Below are positions 1-10,404 of a DNA stretch of 64,000 bases, piece after piece. The stretch covers positions 558,001-622,000 of the forward strand of contig NZ_JAGTWY010000001.1 of assembly GCF_023657445.1 (NCBI RefSeq), written 5' to 3'. A program made the position numbers and the translations under genes. This stretch comes from Marinobacter sediminum (lineage in GTDB: Bacteria; Pseudomonadota; Gammaproteobacteria; Pseudomonadales; Oleiphilaceae). The notes below the pieces were generated by a model. That model was given only the letters and a program-made list of their open reading frames with translations, was not told the DNA's origin and did no database searches. Within the stretch, counting starts at the first letter, position 1. Each line of letters begins with the position of its first letter.

Positions 1-1
1 C

Positions 2-1336
2 CTGAACGTCCGGCTTGATGCCGATGCCATAGCGTTCATGCTCGAGCATGGTGAGGCGAAGGTTGTGATTGCCGACCGGGAGTTTGGCCAGGTTGTTAAG
101 GATGCCGTTCGGCATCTGGCGGACAAGCCGTTGATCATAGACGTTGATGATCCTGAGTATGGAGAAGGTGTACAGGTCAGTGACCTGGATTACGAGGCCT
201 TTCTGCAGGAAGGCGATCCCGAGTTCCAGTGGGGCTTTCCGGATAATGAGTGGGATGCTATTTCCCTGAATTACACGTCTGGCACCACCGGTAATCCCAA
301 AGGCGTTGTCTACCATCACCGTGGCGCCTATCTGAATGCCTTGGGTAACCAGGTGGTGTGGTCCATGGACATGCATCCGGTCTATCTCTGGACTCTGCCC
401 ATGTTCCATTGCAACGGCTGGTGTTTCCCATGGACCATCACCGCGATGGCGGGTACACATATTTGTCTGCGCCGAGTTGATCCCGAGAAGATTTTGCAGC
501 TCATTCGTGATCATCAGGTCACGCATATGTGCGGTGCGCCCATTGTTCTGAATGCGCTGCTCAACGTGCCCGAGTCTGCTAAAGCCGGTATCGAACACGA
601 AGTGAAGTCTATGACGGCCGGTGCGGCTCCTCCGGCACAGGTCATTGATGCCATTGAAAAAATGGGACTCAAGGTCACTCACACCTACGGTCTGACCGAA
701 GTTTACGGCCCGGTCACTGTCTGTGCCTGGAAGTCCGAGTGGGACAACCTGCCCCTCGAAGATCGCGCCCGTATCAAGGCACGCCAGGGCGTTCGTTACC
801 ATACCCTGGCAGGCACCATGGTGGGGGATCCCAATTCCATGGAACCAGTGCCTAAAGATGGCAAGACCATTGGAGAGATTTTCCTCCGCGGCAATACCAC
901 GATGAAGGGCTACCTGAAGAATCCGACCGCGACCGAAGAGGCCTTCCGTGGTGGCTGGTTCCACACCGGTGATCTGGCGGTGTGGCATGAAGATGGTTAC
1001 ATGGAGATCAAGGATCGCCTGAAGGACATCATCATCTCCGGTGGCGAAAACATTTCAACCATCGAGGTAGAAGACGCCCTCTACCGCCATCCCGCTGTGC
1101 TGGAAGCGGCAGTGGTTGCCCGTCCGGATGAAAAGTGGGGAGAAACACCCTGTGCATTTGTGACTCTGAAACCGGAAGCGGGTGATGTCAGCGAAGAGGA
1201 AATCATCAACTTCTGTCGTGAGCGCCTGGCCCGGTTCAAGGTACCCAAGACTGTCGTCTTTTCGGAGCTGCCCAAGACTTCCACGGGTAAGATCCAGAAG
1301 TTCGTACTGCGGGACCAGGCCAAAGAGCTGGACTGA
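2..1336 (+). CDS. Acyl-CoA ligase (AMP-forming), 5' end cut by window
   Basis: Activates a fatty acid to its acyl-CoA through an acyl-adenylate in the cytoplasm. The frame is open to the window edge, so the N-terminal part is missing. Visible ANL-superfamily motifs are the P-loop TSGTTGNPKG, the adenine motif TYGLTE, the hinge region GWFHTGDLAVWHEDGY followed by KDRLKDIIISGGENIS, and the C-terminal catalytic lysine in PKTSTGKIQK. The sequence resembles medium/long-chain ligases of the AlkK type rather than acetyl-CoA synthetase; the exact chain length cannot be read from sequence. A strong terminator follows, so the gene ends its transcript. Confidence 0.93.
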   Translation: MNVRLDADAIAFMLEHGEAKVVIADREFGQVVKDAVRHLADKPLIIDVDDPEYGEGVQVSDLDYEAFLQEGDPEFQWGFPDNEWDAISLNYTSGTTGNPKGVVYHHRGAYLNALGNQVVWSMDMHPVYLWTLPMFHCNGWCFPWTITAMAGTHICLRRVDPEKILQLIRDHQVTHMCGAPIVLNALLNVPESAKAGIEHEVKSMTAGAAPPAQVIDAIEKMGLKVTHTYGLTEVYGPVTVCAWKSEWDNLPLEDRARIKARQGVRYHTLAGTMVGDPNSMEPVPKDGKTIGEIFLRGNTTMKGYLKNPTATEEAFRGGWFHTGDLAVWHEDGYMEIKDRLKDIIISGGENISTIEVEDALYRHPAVLEAAVVARPDEKWGETPCAFVTLKPEAGDVSEEEIINFCRERLARFKVPKTVVFSELPKTSTGKIQKFVLRDQAKELD

Positions 1337-1423
1337 TCCCCGGATCGGCGTTGCCCGATTCTTGAAACACTGAACCGGCTGCCCCCGATTCGGCACGGAG
1401 GCAGTCATTCCTTGAGTGAATTT

Positions 1424-1449
1424 GGGAGGCGATACGCCTCCCTTTTTTT
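1424..1449 (+). terminator. Intrinsic terminator after acyl-CoA ligase
   Basis: Seven-base-pair stem GGGAGGC/GCCTCCC around the loop GATAC, directly followed by seven T. It lies 88 bases after the ligase stop codon. The rest of the 281-base gap up to the next gene holds nothing else I can name. Confidence 0.85.
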
Positions 1450-1617
1450 GTCGTCGAGAAACTGGATGACAGAATGTCATTACGTGACAATCTGTCGGAT
1501 TTTTCGGGTCTGGCCCTTCCTTCCTTCTTGTTTTCAGGTTTAAACTGATTTGACTGATGATTTTTTGTCCGCTGTTCGCAACCTAAAACAACAATCTGAC
1601 GAAGACAGGAGCCAGCC

Positions 1618-2451
1618 ATGACCATCAGCTCTACGCCAGAGGGAGTGTCGGTCAAGCCACGGCACATGCGGTTTGACGTCAGCGAGGATCTCAAGACCTT
1701 CTGGCATGGCAACGATGCCTTCCGGACTGCCTTTTTTAACGCGCTGTCCCTGCAGTTCCCCGATGGAGAGCAGCAGTTCATTAATGCCGTTCGCCTGTAT
1801 CGTGATCAGATTGAAGACCCAAAACTGAAAGAAGAAATTCGCGGCTTTATCGGTCAGGAAGCGCTCCACAGCCGCGAGCACAGGCATTATAACGATGCCT
1901 TGAAGGCCCGCGGCTATGACATCGATGCCATTGATCGGCGTTTTGAAAAACACATGAGTTGGGTCGCTAACCTGGCCCCAAGTCGTCAGTTGGCGGGTAC
2001 TTGCGGTGCGGAACACTACACGGCGGTGCTGGCCAATGCCATTCTGCGTCATCCGGAGTGGATGAAGGGCGCCACACCAGGCATGGCAAGACTCTGGCGC
2101 TGGCATGCGATCGAGGAAACCGAGCACAAATCCGTTGCTTTTGATGTGTACCGCGAATGTGTCGGCAATGAGCGATTGCGACGTGTTGTTTTCCTGTTTG
2201 TCACCTGGAATTTCTTCAAATACACCTTTCTGAATACCTGCAGCCTGCTGAAGACCGACGGGAAGTTGTGGAGTCTTCGGACCTGGCTTGGGGGATTGAA
2301 CTTCCTCTGGGGGAAGCCGGGTGTGATACGCAAATGTCTGCCGGAGTTTCTGGCCTATTTCCGGGAGGGGTTTCATCCCTGGCAAAAGGATAATCGTCGC
2401 TTGCTGGAGAAAAACCTGAAGGAGCTGGAATCAATCTCTCAGGCGGGTTGA
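1618..2451 (+). CDS. Metal-dependent hydrolase, COG3687/PF10118 type
   Basis: A 277-residue protein of the predicted metal-dependent hydrolase family (PF10118). Two histidine/glutamate clusters, EALHSREHRHYN near residue 80 and HAIEETEHKSVAFD near residue 165, are spaced like the ligands of a helical diiron site, so a ferritin-like metal centre is likely. The true substrate is not known for the family. The start is supported by AGGAG eight bases upstream of the ATG. It stands alone between a terminator and the DegV gene 78 bases downstream, which may be co-transcribed. Confidence 0.8.
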   Translation: MTISSTPEGVSVKPRHMRFDVSEDLKTFWHGNDAFRTAFFNALSLQFPDGEQQFINAVRLYRDQIEDPKLKEEIRGFIGQEALHSREHRHYNDALKARGYDIDAIDRRFEKHMSWVANLAPSRQLAGTCGAEHYTAVLANAILRHPEWMKGATPGMARLWRWHAIEETEHKSVAFDVYRECVGNERLRRVVFLFVTWNFFKYTFLNTCSLLKTDGKLWSLRTWLGGLNFLWGKPGVIRKCLPEFLAYFREGFHPWQKDNRRLLEKNLKELESISQAG

Positions 2452-2562
2452 AAGCGAAATACTGAAATTCTGAAAAGGTTGTGTAAAACTGGATGCCTTT
2501 AAAAATAATGAAATAAAGGGCGTTCCCCCATGAGGGATGGCCCGAAGCTGGAGGCTTCTACC

Positions 2563-3513
2563 ATGCGCGTTGGCCTGATCGTCGATTCGGCGTGTGATCT
2601 CCCCTACGAGTTCAGCCGCAAGCACGATCTTTTTATCCTCCCAGTAACAGCTGTGATCGACGGCGAAACCTACATTGACGAACACGACCCGGTCAGAACC
2701 CAGGAGTTCTATCAGCAAGGGTTGCTGCAAAAGGGTCACCAGGCCGAAACCAGAGCCTATTCTGCCGACAAGATCCATGATCTTTTCATTGAGAAGATTG
2801 TCACTCAATTCGATGTTGCCATCTGCGAAACTGTCACCCGCAGCCGTAGTCTGATCTTCCAGAATGCCACTGAGGCCATGAATAGCGTCATGGCCAACTA
2901 TGACAAGGCTCGCCAGGCGGCCGGTCGGGACGGCAAGTTCTCTATGCGGGTGATCGACAGTAAGCAGATTTTCGCCGGCCAGGGTCTGCTGGCAGCCCAT
3001 ACCCTGAAGCTGATCGAACAAAAACTTTCGAAGAATGCTCTCCGCCATGAAGTTGAAACCTTCACGGACAAAATCCATACCTGCGTGATTCCCCGGGATC
3101 TGCACTACATTCGGGAACGTGCCCGCCGCCGGGGCGACAAGAGCGTCTCGGCCTTGGTGGCGTTCCTTGGCAAGGCGCTCAATATTACGCCGGTGCTTTT
3201 CGGCAAGGGGGCTGAAGCTCAGCCGGCCGCCAAAACCCGGAGCTTTGACGTCGCGGCAGAAAAGGTCATGAACTATGCCGCCGCTCGGGTAGAAGCCGGG
3301 TTGCTCACGCCATACGTCAGTCTGTCCTGTGGTCTCACGTGGACTGAAATCGAGGATCTGCCGGAGCTCAACCGGCTTCGGGACGCCTGCGAGCGCAATG
3401 GCGTTGAATTACTGTTGTCACAGATGGGGATTACCAGCTCCATCTATATTGGTCCGGGCAGCATTTGTCTGGCGCTGGCGGCGGAGCCCCACAGTTTCAG
3501 CGATTTTCAGTAG
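2563..3513 (+). CDS. DegV family fatty-acid-binding protein
   Basis: DegV-fold protein of 316 residues. Family members bind a single fatty acid, and in Firmicutes FakB hands it to a kinase. The hallmark N-terminal VDSACDLP, a central RVIDSKQIFAGQG segment and a C-terminal SSIYIGPGSICLAL segment are present. I chose the ATG at 2563 because GGAG stands nine bases upstream and the protein then starts MRVGLIVDS; an in-frame ATG at 2530 would add 11 unconserved residues. The neighbouring ligase and hydrolase fit a lipid role, but no FakA-type kinase is present in the window. Confidence 0.85.
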   Translation: MRVGLIVDSACDLPYEFSRKHDLFILPVTAVIDGETYIDEHDPVRTQEFYQQGLLQKGHQAETRAYSADKIHDLFIEKIVTQFDVAICETVTRSRSLIFQNATEAMNSVMANYDKARQAAGRDGKFSMRVIDSKQIFAGQGLLAAHTLKLIEQKLSKNALRHEVETFTDKIHTCVIPRDLHYIRERARRRGDKSVSALVAFLGKALNITPVLFGKGAEAQPAAKTRSFDVAAEKVMNYAAARVEAGLLTPYVSLSCGLTWTEIEDLPELNRLRDACERNGVELLLSQMGITSSIYIGPGSICLALAAEPHSFSDFQ

Positions 3514-3653
3514 CCACTGACAATCCCATGCGGCGGTTAGTATTTGCTCCACCGCATTATCCTTCCGGTATTTTTGGCGAACTGCTCACAAGCTCTCCCA
3601 TGTTAGCCTCATAGCCTGATCTCACATATTGAATACACAGGAAAGCATAAGCC

Positions 3654-4688
3654 ATGACAGAGAGCAGCAAGGACCTTGCCAGCGCGTTACTGGACCAGCA
3701 CGTTAAACACGAGATGGCGTCGCTGAAGGGCGCAAAGTTGCGCAAGTTTCTGGAGCAGGAGTTGACGGAGCTGCTTGGTCTCGCTGGCACCATTACCCTG
3801 AACCGGCTGACCTCGGTAAATCAGGTCATGGGCATTATTCATCGCATTGTGGTCAATATGGAGCTCGATGCCGGTATCCCGGAGCTGGCGGCTGAGATGG
3901 CAACAGAAGTAATGAATACACCGATTCAGGAACGGACAACCCTGGGTGAGATCCTGAGCCGGGAGCAGGCGACCGGCTTCCTTGAAGAAGCCCTGGAACT
4001 GCGTCAGCAGCGTGACCGGGTGATCAGTGAAATCATGGCGCACCCGGTCTATCAGGAACTGGTGTCCAATTTGGTCTACGCCGGCCTGGTGAATTACCTC
4101 TACGAGGACAACCTGATTACCAAGTCGGTTCCGGGTGTGGGGTCGATGATGAAGTTCGGCAGGCGTATGGCCAACAGGGCTGTACCGGGGCTGGACGAAA
4201 CCTTTGAGCGGCGTATCAAGGCGTGGCTGTCTGACAGTCTGCCCGAGCTTATTGTCCGTAGTGAGCAATTCCTGCACAGGGCTCTGACTGACGATGAGCT
4301 CAGGGACAGCGTGATGGCTGCCTGGGTCTCCATGGAAGATCAAACCATCGCTGACCTGCGTGAGGGGATGGGCGATGTTGAGCTGCAGGAATTCGTGGTG
4401 CTTGGTTACGAGTTCTGGCTGCAGTTTCGCAAAACCGCCTACTTTGACGGCTGCGCCCGCGCGGCGGTTGAGCACCTGTTTGCCAAGTATGGCGACCGGC
4501 CGATTACCGATCTGCTCGACGATGTCGGAGTGACCCGTGAGGTGATCATGGCCGAGGTCGACGCCTACGCAATTCCGGTTATAGACGTTCTGCGCGAAGA
4601 GGGCTATGTTGAGGCCCTGGTTCGTCGCAGGTTGTCCGGCTTTTACACGTCGGCGGCAGCCCGCAAGATTCTGGAGTCTGAGGCCTGA
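3654..4688 (+). CDS. Hypothetical helical protein, unrecognised
   Basis: A 344-residue protein I do not recognise. It is rich in acidic, leucine and alanine residues, with no signal peptide and no clear membrane segment, and looks almost wholly alpha-helical. A basic, glycine-rich patch (PGVGSMMKFGRRMANRAVPG) near residue 165 interrupts the helices. The start has AGGAAAG about nine bases upstream. Codon use matches its neighbours, so it appears native. The LysE-type exporter gene starts 34 bases after its stop and the two may share a transcript. No function can be assigned from sequence. Confidence 0.75.
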   Translation: MTESSKDLASALLDQHVKHEMASLKGAKLRKFLEQELTELLGLAGTITLNRLTSVNQVMGIIHRIVVNMELDAGIPELAAEMATEVMNTPIQERTTLGEILSREQATGFLEEALELRQQRDRVISEIMAHPVYQELVSNLVYAGLVNYLYEDNLITKSVPGVGSMMKFGRRMANRAVPGLDETFERRIKAWLSDSLPELIVRSEQFLHRALTDDELRDSVMAAWVSMEDQTIADLREGMGDVELQEFVVLGYEFWLQFRKTAYFDGCARAAVEHLFAKYGDRPITDLLDDVGVTREVIMAEVDAYAIPVIDVLREEGYVEALVRRRLSGFYTSAAARKILESEA

Positions 4689-4722
4689 TGAGTGCAGCCT
4701 TTGACGTGAAGCGGAGGCGTTT

Positions 4723-5355
4723 GTGTTTACCGAATTATTCTGGGCCTACCTCGTTGCCATCACCCTGCTCACCATTACACCGGGTGTCGATACGCTGCTG
4801 GTTATGCGGAACACGGGGCGCGGTGGGCTGAAGGATGGTTGTGTGACCAGTGTCGGGATCTGTAGTGGGTTGTTCATCCACGCCACTCTCTCGGCACTGG
4901 GTATTTCCATTCTCCTGGTGGAAACGGCCTGGGCCTTCTCTGCGCTCAAGTGGGCAGGTGCCTGTTACCTGATCTGGCTGGGCATTGTCTCTCTGCGCCA
5001 GGCGCTGATGAAGGGAGAAAAAACTCCTGAGGCCAAATCTGCTGTGATAAAGCGGAACGTTTCGATCGCCGCTTCGTTCCGGGAGGGGCTGCTGTCCAAT
5101 GTTCTCAATCCCAAGACGGCGCTGTTTTATATGGCGCTCCTGCCCCAGTTTGTGGATCCGGCGGGGAATGCGTTTCAGCAATCACTGATCCTGGCAGGTG
5201 TGCATTTCATGCTGGCTATGATCTGGCAATGCGGGCTGGCCTGGGTTGTGGTTCGTTTCAAGGGGCTTGGTGTAAGTGTAAGGCTCAAGCGGGCTCTTAA
5301 TGCCACCACCGGCGGGTTCTTTGTTGCGATGGGGGCCAAGTTGGCCAGTACGTAA
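4723..5355 (+). CDS. LysE/RhtB family amino-acid exporter
   Basis: Inner-membrane exporter of 210 residues with about six hydrophobic segments. The N-terminal TPGVDTLLVMRNTGRGG block matches the conserved TPGP-type motif of LysE/RhtB proteins, and SNVLNPKTALFYMALLPQFV in the middle is the second signature. Family members export basic amino acids, homoserine, threonine or cysteine derivatives; the substrate here is unknown. The start is GTG with GGAGG eight bases upstream. It converges on fdxA, separated by a bidirectional terminator. Confidence 0.85.
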   Translation: MFTELFWAYLVAITLLTITPGVDTLLVMRNTGRGGLKDGCVTSVGICSGLFIHATLSALGISILLVETAWAFSALKWAGACYLIWLGIVSLRQALMKGEKTPEAKSAVIKRNVSIAASFREGLLSNVLNPKTALFYMALLPQFVDPAGNAFQQSLILAGVHFMLAMIWQCGLAWVVVRFKGLGVSVRLKRALNATTGGFFVAMGAKLAST

Positions 5356-5385
5356 TTCACCGTGGGTTCGCCCAAAGAAAAAAGA

Positions 5386-5417
5386 AAAAGGGAAGCTCGT
5401 AAGCTTCCCTTTTTTTG
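5386..5417. terminator. Bidirectional terminator between lysE-type gene and fdxA
   Basis: Stem GGGAAGCT (5390-5397) pairs with AGCTTCCC (5402-5409), flanked by an A-run on the left and a T-run on the right. It can therefore terminate transcripts arriving from either side. Confidence 0.85.
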
Positions 5418-5445
5418 TTCAGGCAGTGTCTTGCTGACCCTGGCC

Positions 5446-5769
5446 TTACTTTTCCAGGTACTGGAGCTTGTCCGGCTTGCCGTCCCATTCTTCGGCGTCC
5501 GGCAGCGGATCTTTCTTCTCTGTGATGTTGGGCCATTTACCGGCGAGATCCGCGTTGAGTTCCACAAACTGGACCTGATCGGCGGGCAGCTCGTCTTCGG
5601 CGAAAATCGCTTCCGCCGGACACTCGGGTTCACAGAGGGCGCAGTCGATGCACTCGTCCGGATCGATTACCAGAAAGTTCGGGCCTTCGTAGAAACAGTC
5701 TACCGGGCAGACTTCCACGCAGTCCGTATATTTACACTTGATGCAGTTATCAGTAACGATAAACGCCAT
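5446..5769 (-). CDS. fdxA: Ferredoxin FdxA, 7Fe-8S type
   Basis: Small electron-transfer protein of 107 residues. The N-terminal half carries two cysteine clusters ([17 protein letters not shown] and [12 protein letters not shown]), the pattern of a 3Fe-4S plus 4Fe-4S ferredoxin of the Azotobacter FdI / Pseudomonas FdxA type; the acidic C-terminal tail is also typical. It follows mutS on the same strand, but a 159-base gap holds its own likely promoter (TTGCGG-N17-TACAAT), so the two need not be one operon. Confidence 0.95.
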   Translation of the reverse strand: MAFIVTDNCIKCKYTDCVEVCPVDCFYEGPNFLVIDPDECIDCALCEPECPAEAIFAEDELPADQVQFVELNADLAGKWPNITEKKDPLPDAEEWDGKPDKLQYLEK

Positions 5770-5846
5770 AGTCAGATCCCTGGTCCAGTGGTCAATCTCA
5801 TCGGGAGCTTGTGTAACGGCTCCATGGTTATGTTTTAGTGCGCAAT

Positions 5847-5875
5847 ATTGTAGGGAGCGCCCTGCAGACCCGCAA
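5847..5875 (-). promoter_or_regulatory. Probable fdxA promoter
   Basis: On the minus strand a -10 TACAAT (5847-5852) lies 17 bases from a weak -35 TTGCGG (5870-5875). The start codon of fdxA is about 78 bases downstream. The -10 is good and the -35 poor, so this is a modest prediction. Confidence 0.4.
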
Positions 5876-5928
5876 GAGCTGGGCCGCTATATCTTTATTA
5901 CTTAGGTCAAAAAGCTGGACAGTTGCTG

Positions 5929-8559
5929 TTATTTGGCCAGCAGTTCCTTCAGTTCGTAAAGCCGGTTCAGGGCTTCTCTCGGGGTCAGGTCATCCAGCTC
6001 AAGCGTCTTCAGCGCCTGCTCAACCACACTGGGCTCCAGGCTGGCAAACATATCGCCCTGCATGACGGGGTCACTGGCTTTTGTCGAGGACTGTGGACGA
6101 GATTCCTGAACGCTTGGCGCCGGACCCTGGCTGGCCGGCGCTGCCGGGGTTGCACTACCTTCCAGGTGCGCCAGCTGGCCCTTGGCATTGCGAATCACGT
6201 CCTGGGGCACGCCCGCCAGCTTGGCCACCTGCAAACCGTAGCTCTGGCTTGCCGGGCCATCGTGGACATTGTGCAGGAACACAATGCTGTCGTCGTGTTC
6301 GGTGGCGGTCAGGTGCACGTTAACGGCATGCTGCAGGTCGTCGGCGAGCTGTGTCAGCTCAAAATAGTGCGTCGCAAACAGAGTGTAGCAACGAATGTTT
6401 TTTGCCAGGTGTTCGGCGGTGGCCCAGGCCAGCGACAAGCCATCAAAGGTACTGGTGCCTCGACCCACCTCGTCCATCAATACCAGACTGAACTCCGTCG
6501 CATTGTGGAGAATGTTGGCGGTTTCGGTCATTTCCACCATAAAGGTGGAGCGCCCTCCGGCGATGTCGTCCGAGGAGCCCATCCGGGTAAAGATACGATC
6601 TACCGGACCCAGGACGGCACGATTGGCCGGTACGAAGCTGCCTGTGTAGGCGAGCAGGGCAATCAGCGCGGCCTGACGCATGTAGGTGGACTTACCGCCC
6701 ATGTTCGGGCCGGTGATCACCAGCATACGGCGTTGGGTGTCCATCAGCAGATCGTTAGGCACAAACGGTTCGGCCAGCAGCTGTTCCACCACCGGATGCC
6801 GGCCTTCTTCAATATCGAAGCCCGGTGACTCACTGAATTCCGGCGCCGCAAAGCGCAGGCTGGTTGCCCGCTCGGCAAAGTTGCTCAGTACGTCCAGTTC
6901 AGCCAGGGCCTGGGCTGCATCCTGTAGTGGTGCAAGCTGCTCTGCGACCCTTTCCAGCACCTCGTCATAAAGGGCCTTTTCGCGGGCCAGCGCACGGCTT
7001 TTGGCACTCAGGGCCTTGTCCTCGAACTCTTTCAGTTCGGGGGTGATAAAGCGCTCGGCATTTTTCAGGGTCTGGCGCCGGATGTAATCGACCGGGGCCT
7101 GACCTGACTGGGCGCGGCTGATTTCGATGTAATAGCCGTGCACCCGGTTATACCCAACCTTGAGGGTGCTGATGCCGGTGCGGTCCCGCTCCCGGGTCTC
7201 TACATCCAGCAGATACTGGCCGGCGTTCTCGCTGATGTTGCGAAGTTCGTCCAGCTCCTCATCGAACCCTTCACGGATCACGCCGCCTTCACGAATGACC
7301 ACGGGCGGGTTGTCGATGATGGAGCGTTCCAGCAGGTCGGCAAGCTCCGGGTATTCGCCAATGATGGTGGCCAGCTTCACGATATGGTGGGAATTGACCG
7401 GTTTCAGGGTCTCCTGGAGGTTCGGCAGCGCCTGGAAGGCGTCCCGCAGACGGGCCAGATCCCGTGGGCGGGCCGAGCGCAAGGCGACCCGGGCGAGAAC
7501 CCGTTCAATGTCGCCGACCGCCTTCAGCAGACCGTGTACCGGCTCGTAATGGAAACCGTCCAGTAGCGCTGACACGGCCTGCTGGCGCTGTGATACCACA
7601 TTTACGTCCCGCAACGGGCGATTGAGCCAGCGTCGAAGTTCGCGTCCGCCCATGGACGTGGCGGTTCGGTCCATCACCCAGGCGAGGGTGTGCAGGTGGC
7701 CGCCCATGAGATTGATGTCTATTTCCAGATTGCGCCGGCTGGCAGCGTCCAGGATAACCGCCTCATCCCGCCGCTCCCGCGTCAGTTTCCGGATGTGGGG
7801 CAGGGCGGTGCGCTGGGTTTCCTTTGCGTATTGCAGCAGGCAGCCCGCGGCGCAGATGGCCAGGGTCAGGTCCTCGCAGCCAAACCCGGTAAGGTCCCGC
7901 ACCTGCAGCTGGTGCGTAATCACCCGGCGTGCGGTGTCGGATTCGAACAGCCAGGGGCCCTGGCGTCGAATTCCCGTGAAGCCCTCCAGAACCTCTTCGT
8001 ACGGGAAATCCTCACTGATCAGGATCTCGGCCGGACGCACCCGTTGGAGTTCGCCCTGCAGCGCTTCAAGGTTATCCAGCTCGGAGACGGCGAAGCGGCC
8101 ACTGGAAATATCCAGCGAGGCAAACCCGAACTGCTCGCGATGGCTGTATATTGCCACGAGTAGGTTATCGCGGCGGTCTTCGAGGTAGGCGTCGTCGCTC
8201 AGCGTGCCGGGAGTAACAATTCTTACGACCTGGCGATCAACGGGACCTTTGCTGGTGGCCGGGTCGCCAATCTGTTCACAGATGGCAATGGATTGACCGG
8301 CCCGCACCAGCCGGGCAATGTACCCTTCAGACGAGTGAAAAGGAATGCCGGCCATGGGAATCGGGTTGCCACCTGATTGCCCTCGCGCCGTCAGGGTAAT
8401 GTCCATCAGCTCAGCGGCTTTTTTGGCGTCTTCGTAAAACAGCTCATAGAAATCCCCCATGCGGTAGAACACCAGTTCATTAGGGTGCTGACCCTTGATC
8501 TTCAGGTACTGCTGCATCATTGGGGTGTGCTTGGAGAGATCGGTCTGAGCTGCTGACAT
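5929..8559 (-). CDS. mutS: DNA mismatch repair protein MutS
   Basis: Recognises mismatches and small loops and starts repair with MutL. The 876-residue length fits a full MutS. The mismatch-contacting Phe-X-Glu motif is in GDFYELF near residue 34, the Walker A loop GPNMGGKST is near residue 615, and [13 protein letters not shown] (Walker B/signature) and ATHYFELT follow. The C-terminal tail ends in a short helical segment, the tetramer-forming type. It is divergent from the pncC-type gene. No truncation is seen, so mismatch repair should be intact on the MutS side. Confidence 0.97.
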   Translation of the reverse strand: MSAAQTDLSKHTPMMQQYLKIKGQHPNELVFYRMGDFYELFYEDAKKAAELMDITLTARGQSGGNPIPMAGIPFHSSEGYIARLVRAGQSIAICEQIGDPATSKGPVDRQVVRIVTPGTLSDDAYLEDRRDNLLVAIYSHREQFGFASLDISSGRFAVSELDNLEALQGELQRVRPAEILISEDFPYEEVLEGFTGIRRQGPWLFESDTARRVITHQLQVRDLTGFGCEDLTLAICAAGCLLQYAKETQRTALPHIRKLTRERRDEAVILDAASRRNLEIDINLMGGHLHTLAWVMDRTATSMGGRELRRWLNRPLRDVNVVSQRQQAVSALLDGFHYEPVHGLLKAVGDIERVLARVALRSARPRDLARLRDAFQALPNLQETLKPVNSHHIVKLATIIGEYPELADLLERSIIDNPPVVIREGGVIREGFDEELDELRNISENAGQYLLDVETRERDRTGISTLKVGYNRVHGYYIEISRAQSGQAPVDYIRRQTLKNAERFITPELKEFEDKALSAKSRALAREKALYDEVLERVAEQLAPLQDAAQALAELDVLSNFAERATSLRFAAPEFSESPGFDIEEGRHPVVEQLLAEPFVPNDLLMDTQRRMLVITGPNMGGKSTYMRQAALIALLAYTGSFVPANRAVLGPVDRIFTRMGSSDDIAGGRSTFMVEMTETANILHNATEFSLVLMDEVGRGTSTFDGLSLAWATAEHLAKNIRCYTLFATHYFELTQLADDLQHAVNVHLTATEHDDSIVFLHNVHDGPASQSYGLQVAKLAGVPQDVIRNAKGQLAHLEGSATPAAPASQGPAPSVQESRPQSSTKASDPVMQGDMFASLEPSVVEQALKTLELDDLTPREALNRLYELKELLAK

Positions 8560-8640
8560 GGACGGGTCCGGTTGCCTTGCTTTGGGTGGAGGCGTGAATT
8601 GTAAGAAAATAACGCCCGGGATGAAATGAAGGAGATCATT

Positions 8641-9141
8641 ATGACTGGCAGTGATCAGGAATTGTTCGACGCCGGAGAGCGCCTTGGGGAACTGCTGGAA
8701 CGCCAGGGACGTATGATTGCCACGGCCGAAAGTTGCACCGGCGGTTGGGTGGCCAAGGCACTGACTGACAAGGCAGGCTCATCCGCCTACGTATTCGGTG
8801 GTCTGGTCACCTACAGCAACCAGGCCAAACAGGAACTGCTGGGGGTGACCGGGAAATCACTGGAGGACCACGGTGCGGTCAGCGAACCGGTCGTTCGGGA
8901 GATGGTAGCCGGTGCTCTGGCTGCCACCGGTGCCGATGTGGCTGTCGCCATCAGCGGTGTCGCAGGCCCGGGCGGAGGCAGTGAGGAAAAGCCGGTGGGC
9001 ACGGTCTGGTTCGCCTGGGGCGATAATCCGGCTTCCACCGAGGCTGTCGTTGAGCATTTTTCCGGTGACCGGGATCAGGTTCGGCGTCAGGCGGCGCTCT
9101 TCGCACTGCAGGGGGTCCGGGGGTTCCTGGAGGCGTCCTGA
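8641..9141 (+). CDS. pncC: Nicotinamide-nucleotide amidase, CinA C-terminal family
   Basis: Deamidates nicotinamide mononucleotide, recycling NAD breakdown product from reactions such as DNA ligation. The 166-residue protein is the stand-alone CinA C-terminal domain, with TAESCTGG near residue 32, [11 protein letters not shown], and [22 protein letters not shown] use the ATG at 8641 because AAGGAG sits about seven bases upstream; an ATG at 8626 lies upstream of that ribosome site. It stands directly before recA, as in many gammaproteobacteria, but recA has its own LexA-controlled promoter. Confidence 0.92.
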   Translation: MTGSDQELFDAGERLGELLERQGRMIATAESCTGGWVAKALTDKAGSSAYVFGGLVTYSNQAKQELLGVTGKSLEDHGAVSEPVVREMVAGALAATGADVAVAISGVAGPGGGSEEKPVGTVWFAWGDNPASTEAVVEHFSGDRDQVRRQAALFALQGVRGFLEAS

Positions 9142-9194
9142 CCGGTGCCGAATAGCGCGTATGCAACAATCAAATCAGTTTCACAAAAGAGGGG

Positions 9195-9240
9195 TTGGTC
9201 TGCTCATCGGGTTATGTTTTAATACTGTTCAAATATACAG
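9195..9240 (+). promoter_or_regulatory. recA promoter with LexA (SOS) box
   Basis: A -35 TTGGTC (9195-9200) and -10 TTTAAT (9218-9223) are separated by 17 bases. Immediately downstream, over the expected start site, lies CTGT-N8-ACAG at 9225-9240 with an AT-rich core, matching the LexA operator consensus. This predicts SOS induction of recA. The leader to the recA ATG is about 110 bases. Confidence 0.88.
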
Positions 9241-9338
9241 GGAATTTGCTGTATCTGCTGTACAAGTTCCCGCACCATTATTCCGCGACCGGTCTTGAGT
9301 GATTACCGGCCGCTACGGCGACAGAGGGTTTTGCACTG

Positions 9339-10385
9339 ATGGAAGACAACCGCAAGAAAGCACTAAGCGCAGCACTGAGCCAGATCGAACGCCAGTTCGG
9401 TAAAGGCGCCGTCATGAAAATGGGCGACCAGCCCCGCGAAGCCATTCCTGCGGTGTCCACCGGCTCTCTGGGGCTGGATGTTGCCCTGGGTATAGGCGGC
9501 CTGCCCTACGGTCGTATCTGTGAGATCTACGGCCCGGAAAGTTCTGGTAAAACCACATTGACCCTGCAGGTGATTGCCGAGGCTCAAAAGGCAGGTAAAA
9601 CCTGTGCCTTCGTGGATGCTGAGCACGCTCTGGACCCGATTTACGCGGAAAAGCTGGGTGTTAACGTGGATGACCTGCTGGTGTCCCAGCCGGACACCGG
9701 TGAACAGGCGCTGGAAATCGCCGATATGCTGGTTCGCTCCAACGCGGTGGACGTCATCATCGTGGACTCCGTGGCGGCGCTGACTCCAAAAGCGGAAATT
9801 GAAGGTGAGATGGGCGACAGTCACGTAGGTCTTCAGGCACGGCTGATGTCCCAGGCACTGCGTAAACTCACAGGTAACGTCAAGCACGCCAACTGCCTGC
9901 TGATCTTCATCAACCAGATCCGGATGAAGATCGGCGTGATGTTCGGCAGCCCGGAAACCACCACCGGTGGTAACGCGCTGAAATTCTATTCTTCCGTACG
10001 CCTCGATATCCGCCGCATCGGTGCGGTAAAAGACGGTGACGAAGTCGTGGGCAACGAAACTCGCGTCAAAGTCGTCAAGAACAAGGTGTCTCCGCCGTTC
10101 AAGCAGGCTGAATTCCAGATCATGTACGGCAAGGGGATCTACCACATGGCCGAAGTTCTGGATATGGGTGTGAAAGAAGGCTATGTGGACAAATCCGGTG
10201 CCTGGTATGCCTACAACGGTGACAAGATTGGCCAGGGTAAGGCGAATGCCTGCAAGTTCCTGGAAGAGAACATGGAGATCGCCACCGAAATTGAAGCCAA
10301 GGTCCGCGACAAGCTGATGCCTAAGCCGGAGAAAAAGGAAAAGGCTGAGGAAGCACCGGCTGAAGCGAATGGTGAGCTGCTTTAA
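9339..10385 (+). CDS. recA: Recombinase RecA
   Basis: Forms ATP-dependent filaments on single-stranded DNA for strand exchange and triggers LexA self-cleavage. The 348-residue length is standard. Walker A GPESSGKT is near residue 66, [19 protein letters not shown] carries Walker B and loop L1, and the [25 protein letters not shown] region carries loop L2. The C-terminus is acidic and lysine-rich, as usual. A LexA box lies upstream. Unusually for this group, recX does not follow; a flavodoxin-like gene does, 19 bases after the stop. Confidence 0.98.
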   Translation: MEDNRKKALSAALSQIERQFGKGAVMKMGDQPREAIPAVSTGSLGLDVALGIGGLPYGRICEIYGPESSGKTTLTLQVIAEAQKAGKTCAFVDAEHALDPIYAEKLGVNVDDLLVSQPDTGEQALEIADMLVRSNAVDVIIVDSVAALTPKAEIEGEMGDSHVGLQARLMSQALRKLTGNVKHANCLLIFINQIRMKIGVMFGSPETTTGGNALKFYSSVRLDIRRIGAVKDGDEVVGNETRVKVVKNKVSPPFKQAEFQIMYGKGIYHMAEVLDMGVKEGYVDKSGAWYAYNGDKIGQGKANACKFLEENMEIATEIEAKVRDKLMPKPEKKEKAEEAPAEANGELL

Positions 10386-10404
10386 GTAGTCCTCGGGAGG
10401 CGTA

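Noticed and set aside
9246..9265. Second LexA box before recA
   Set aside because: CTGTATCTGCTGTACA has a left half but no proper ACAG at the right spacing; only the box at 9225-9240 fits.
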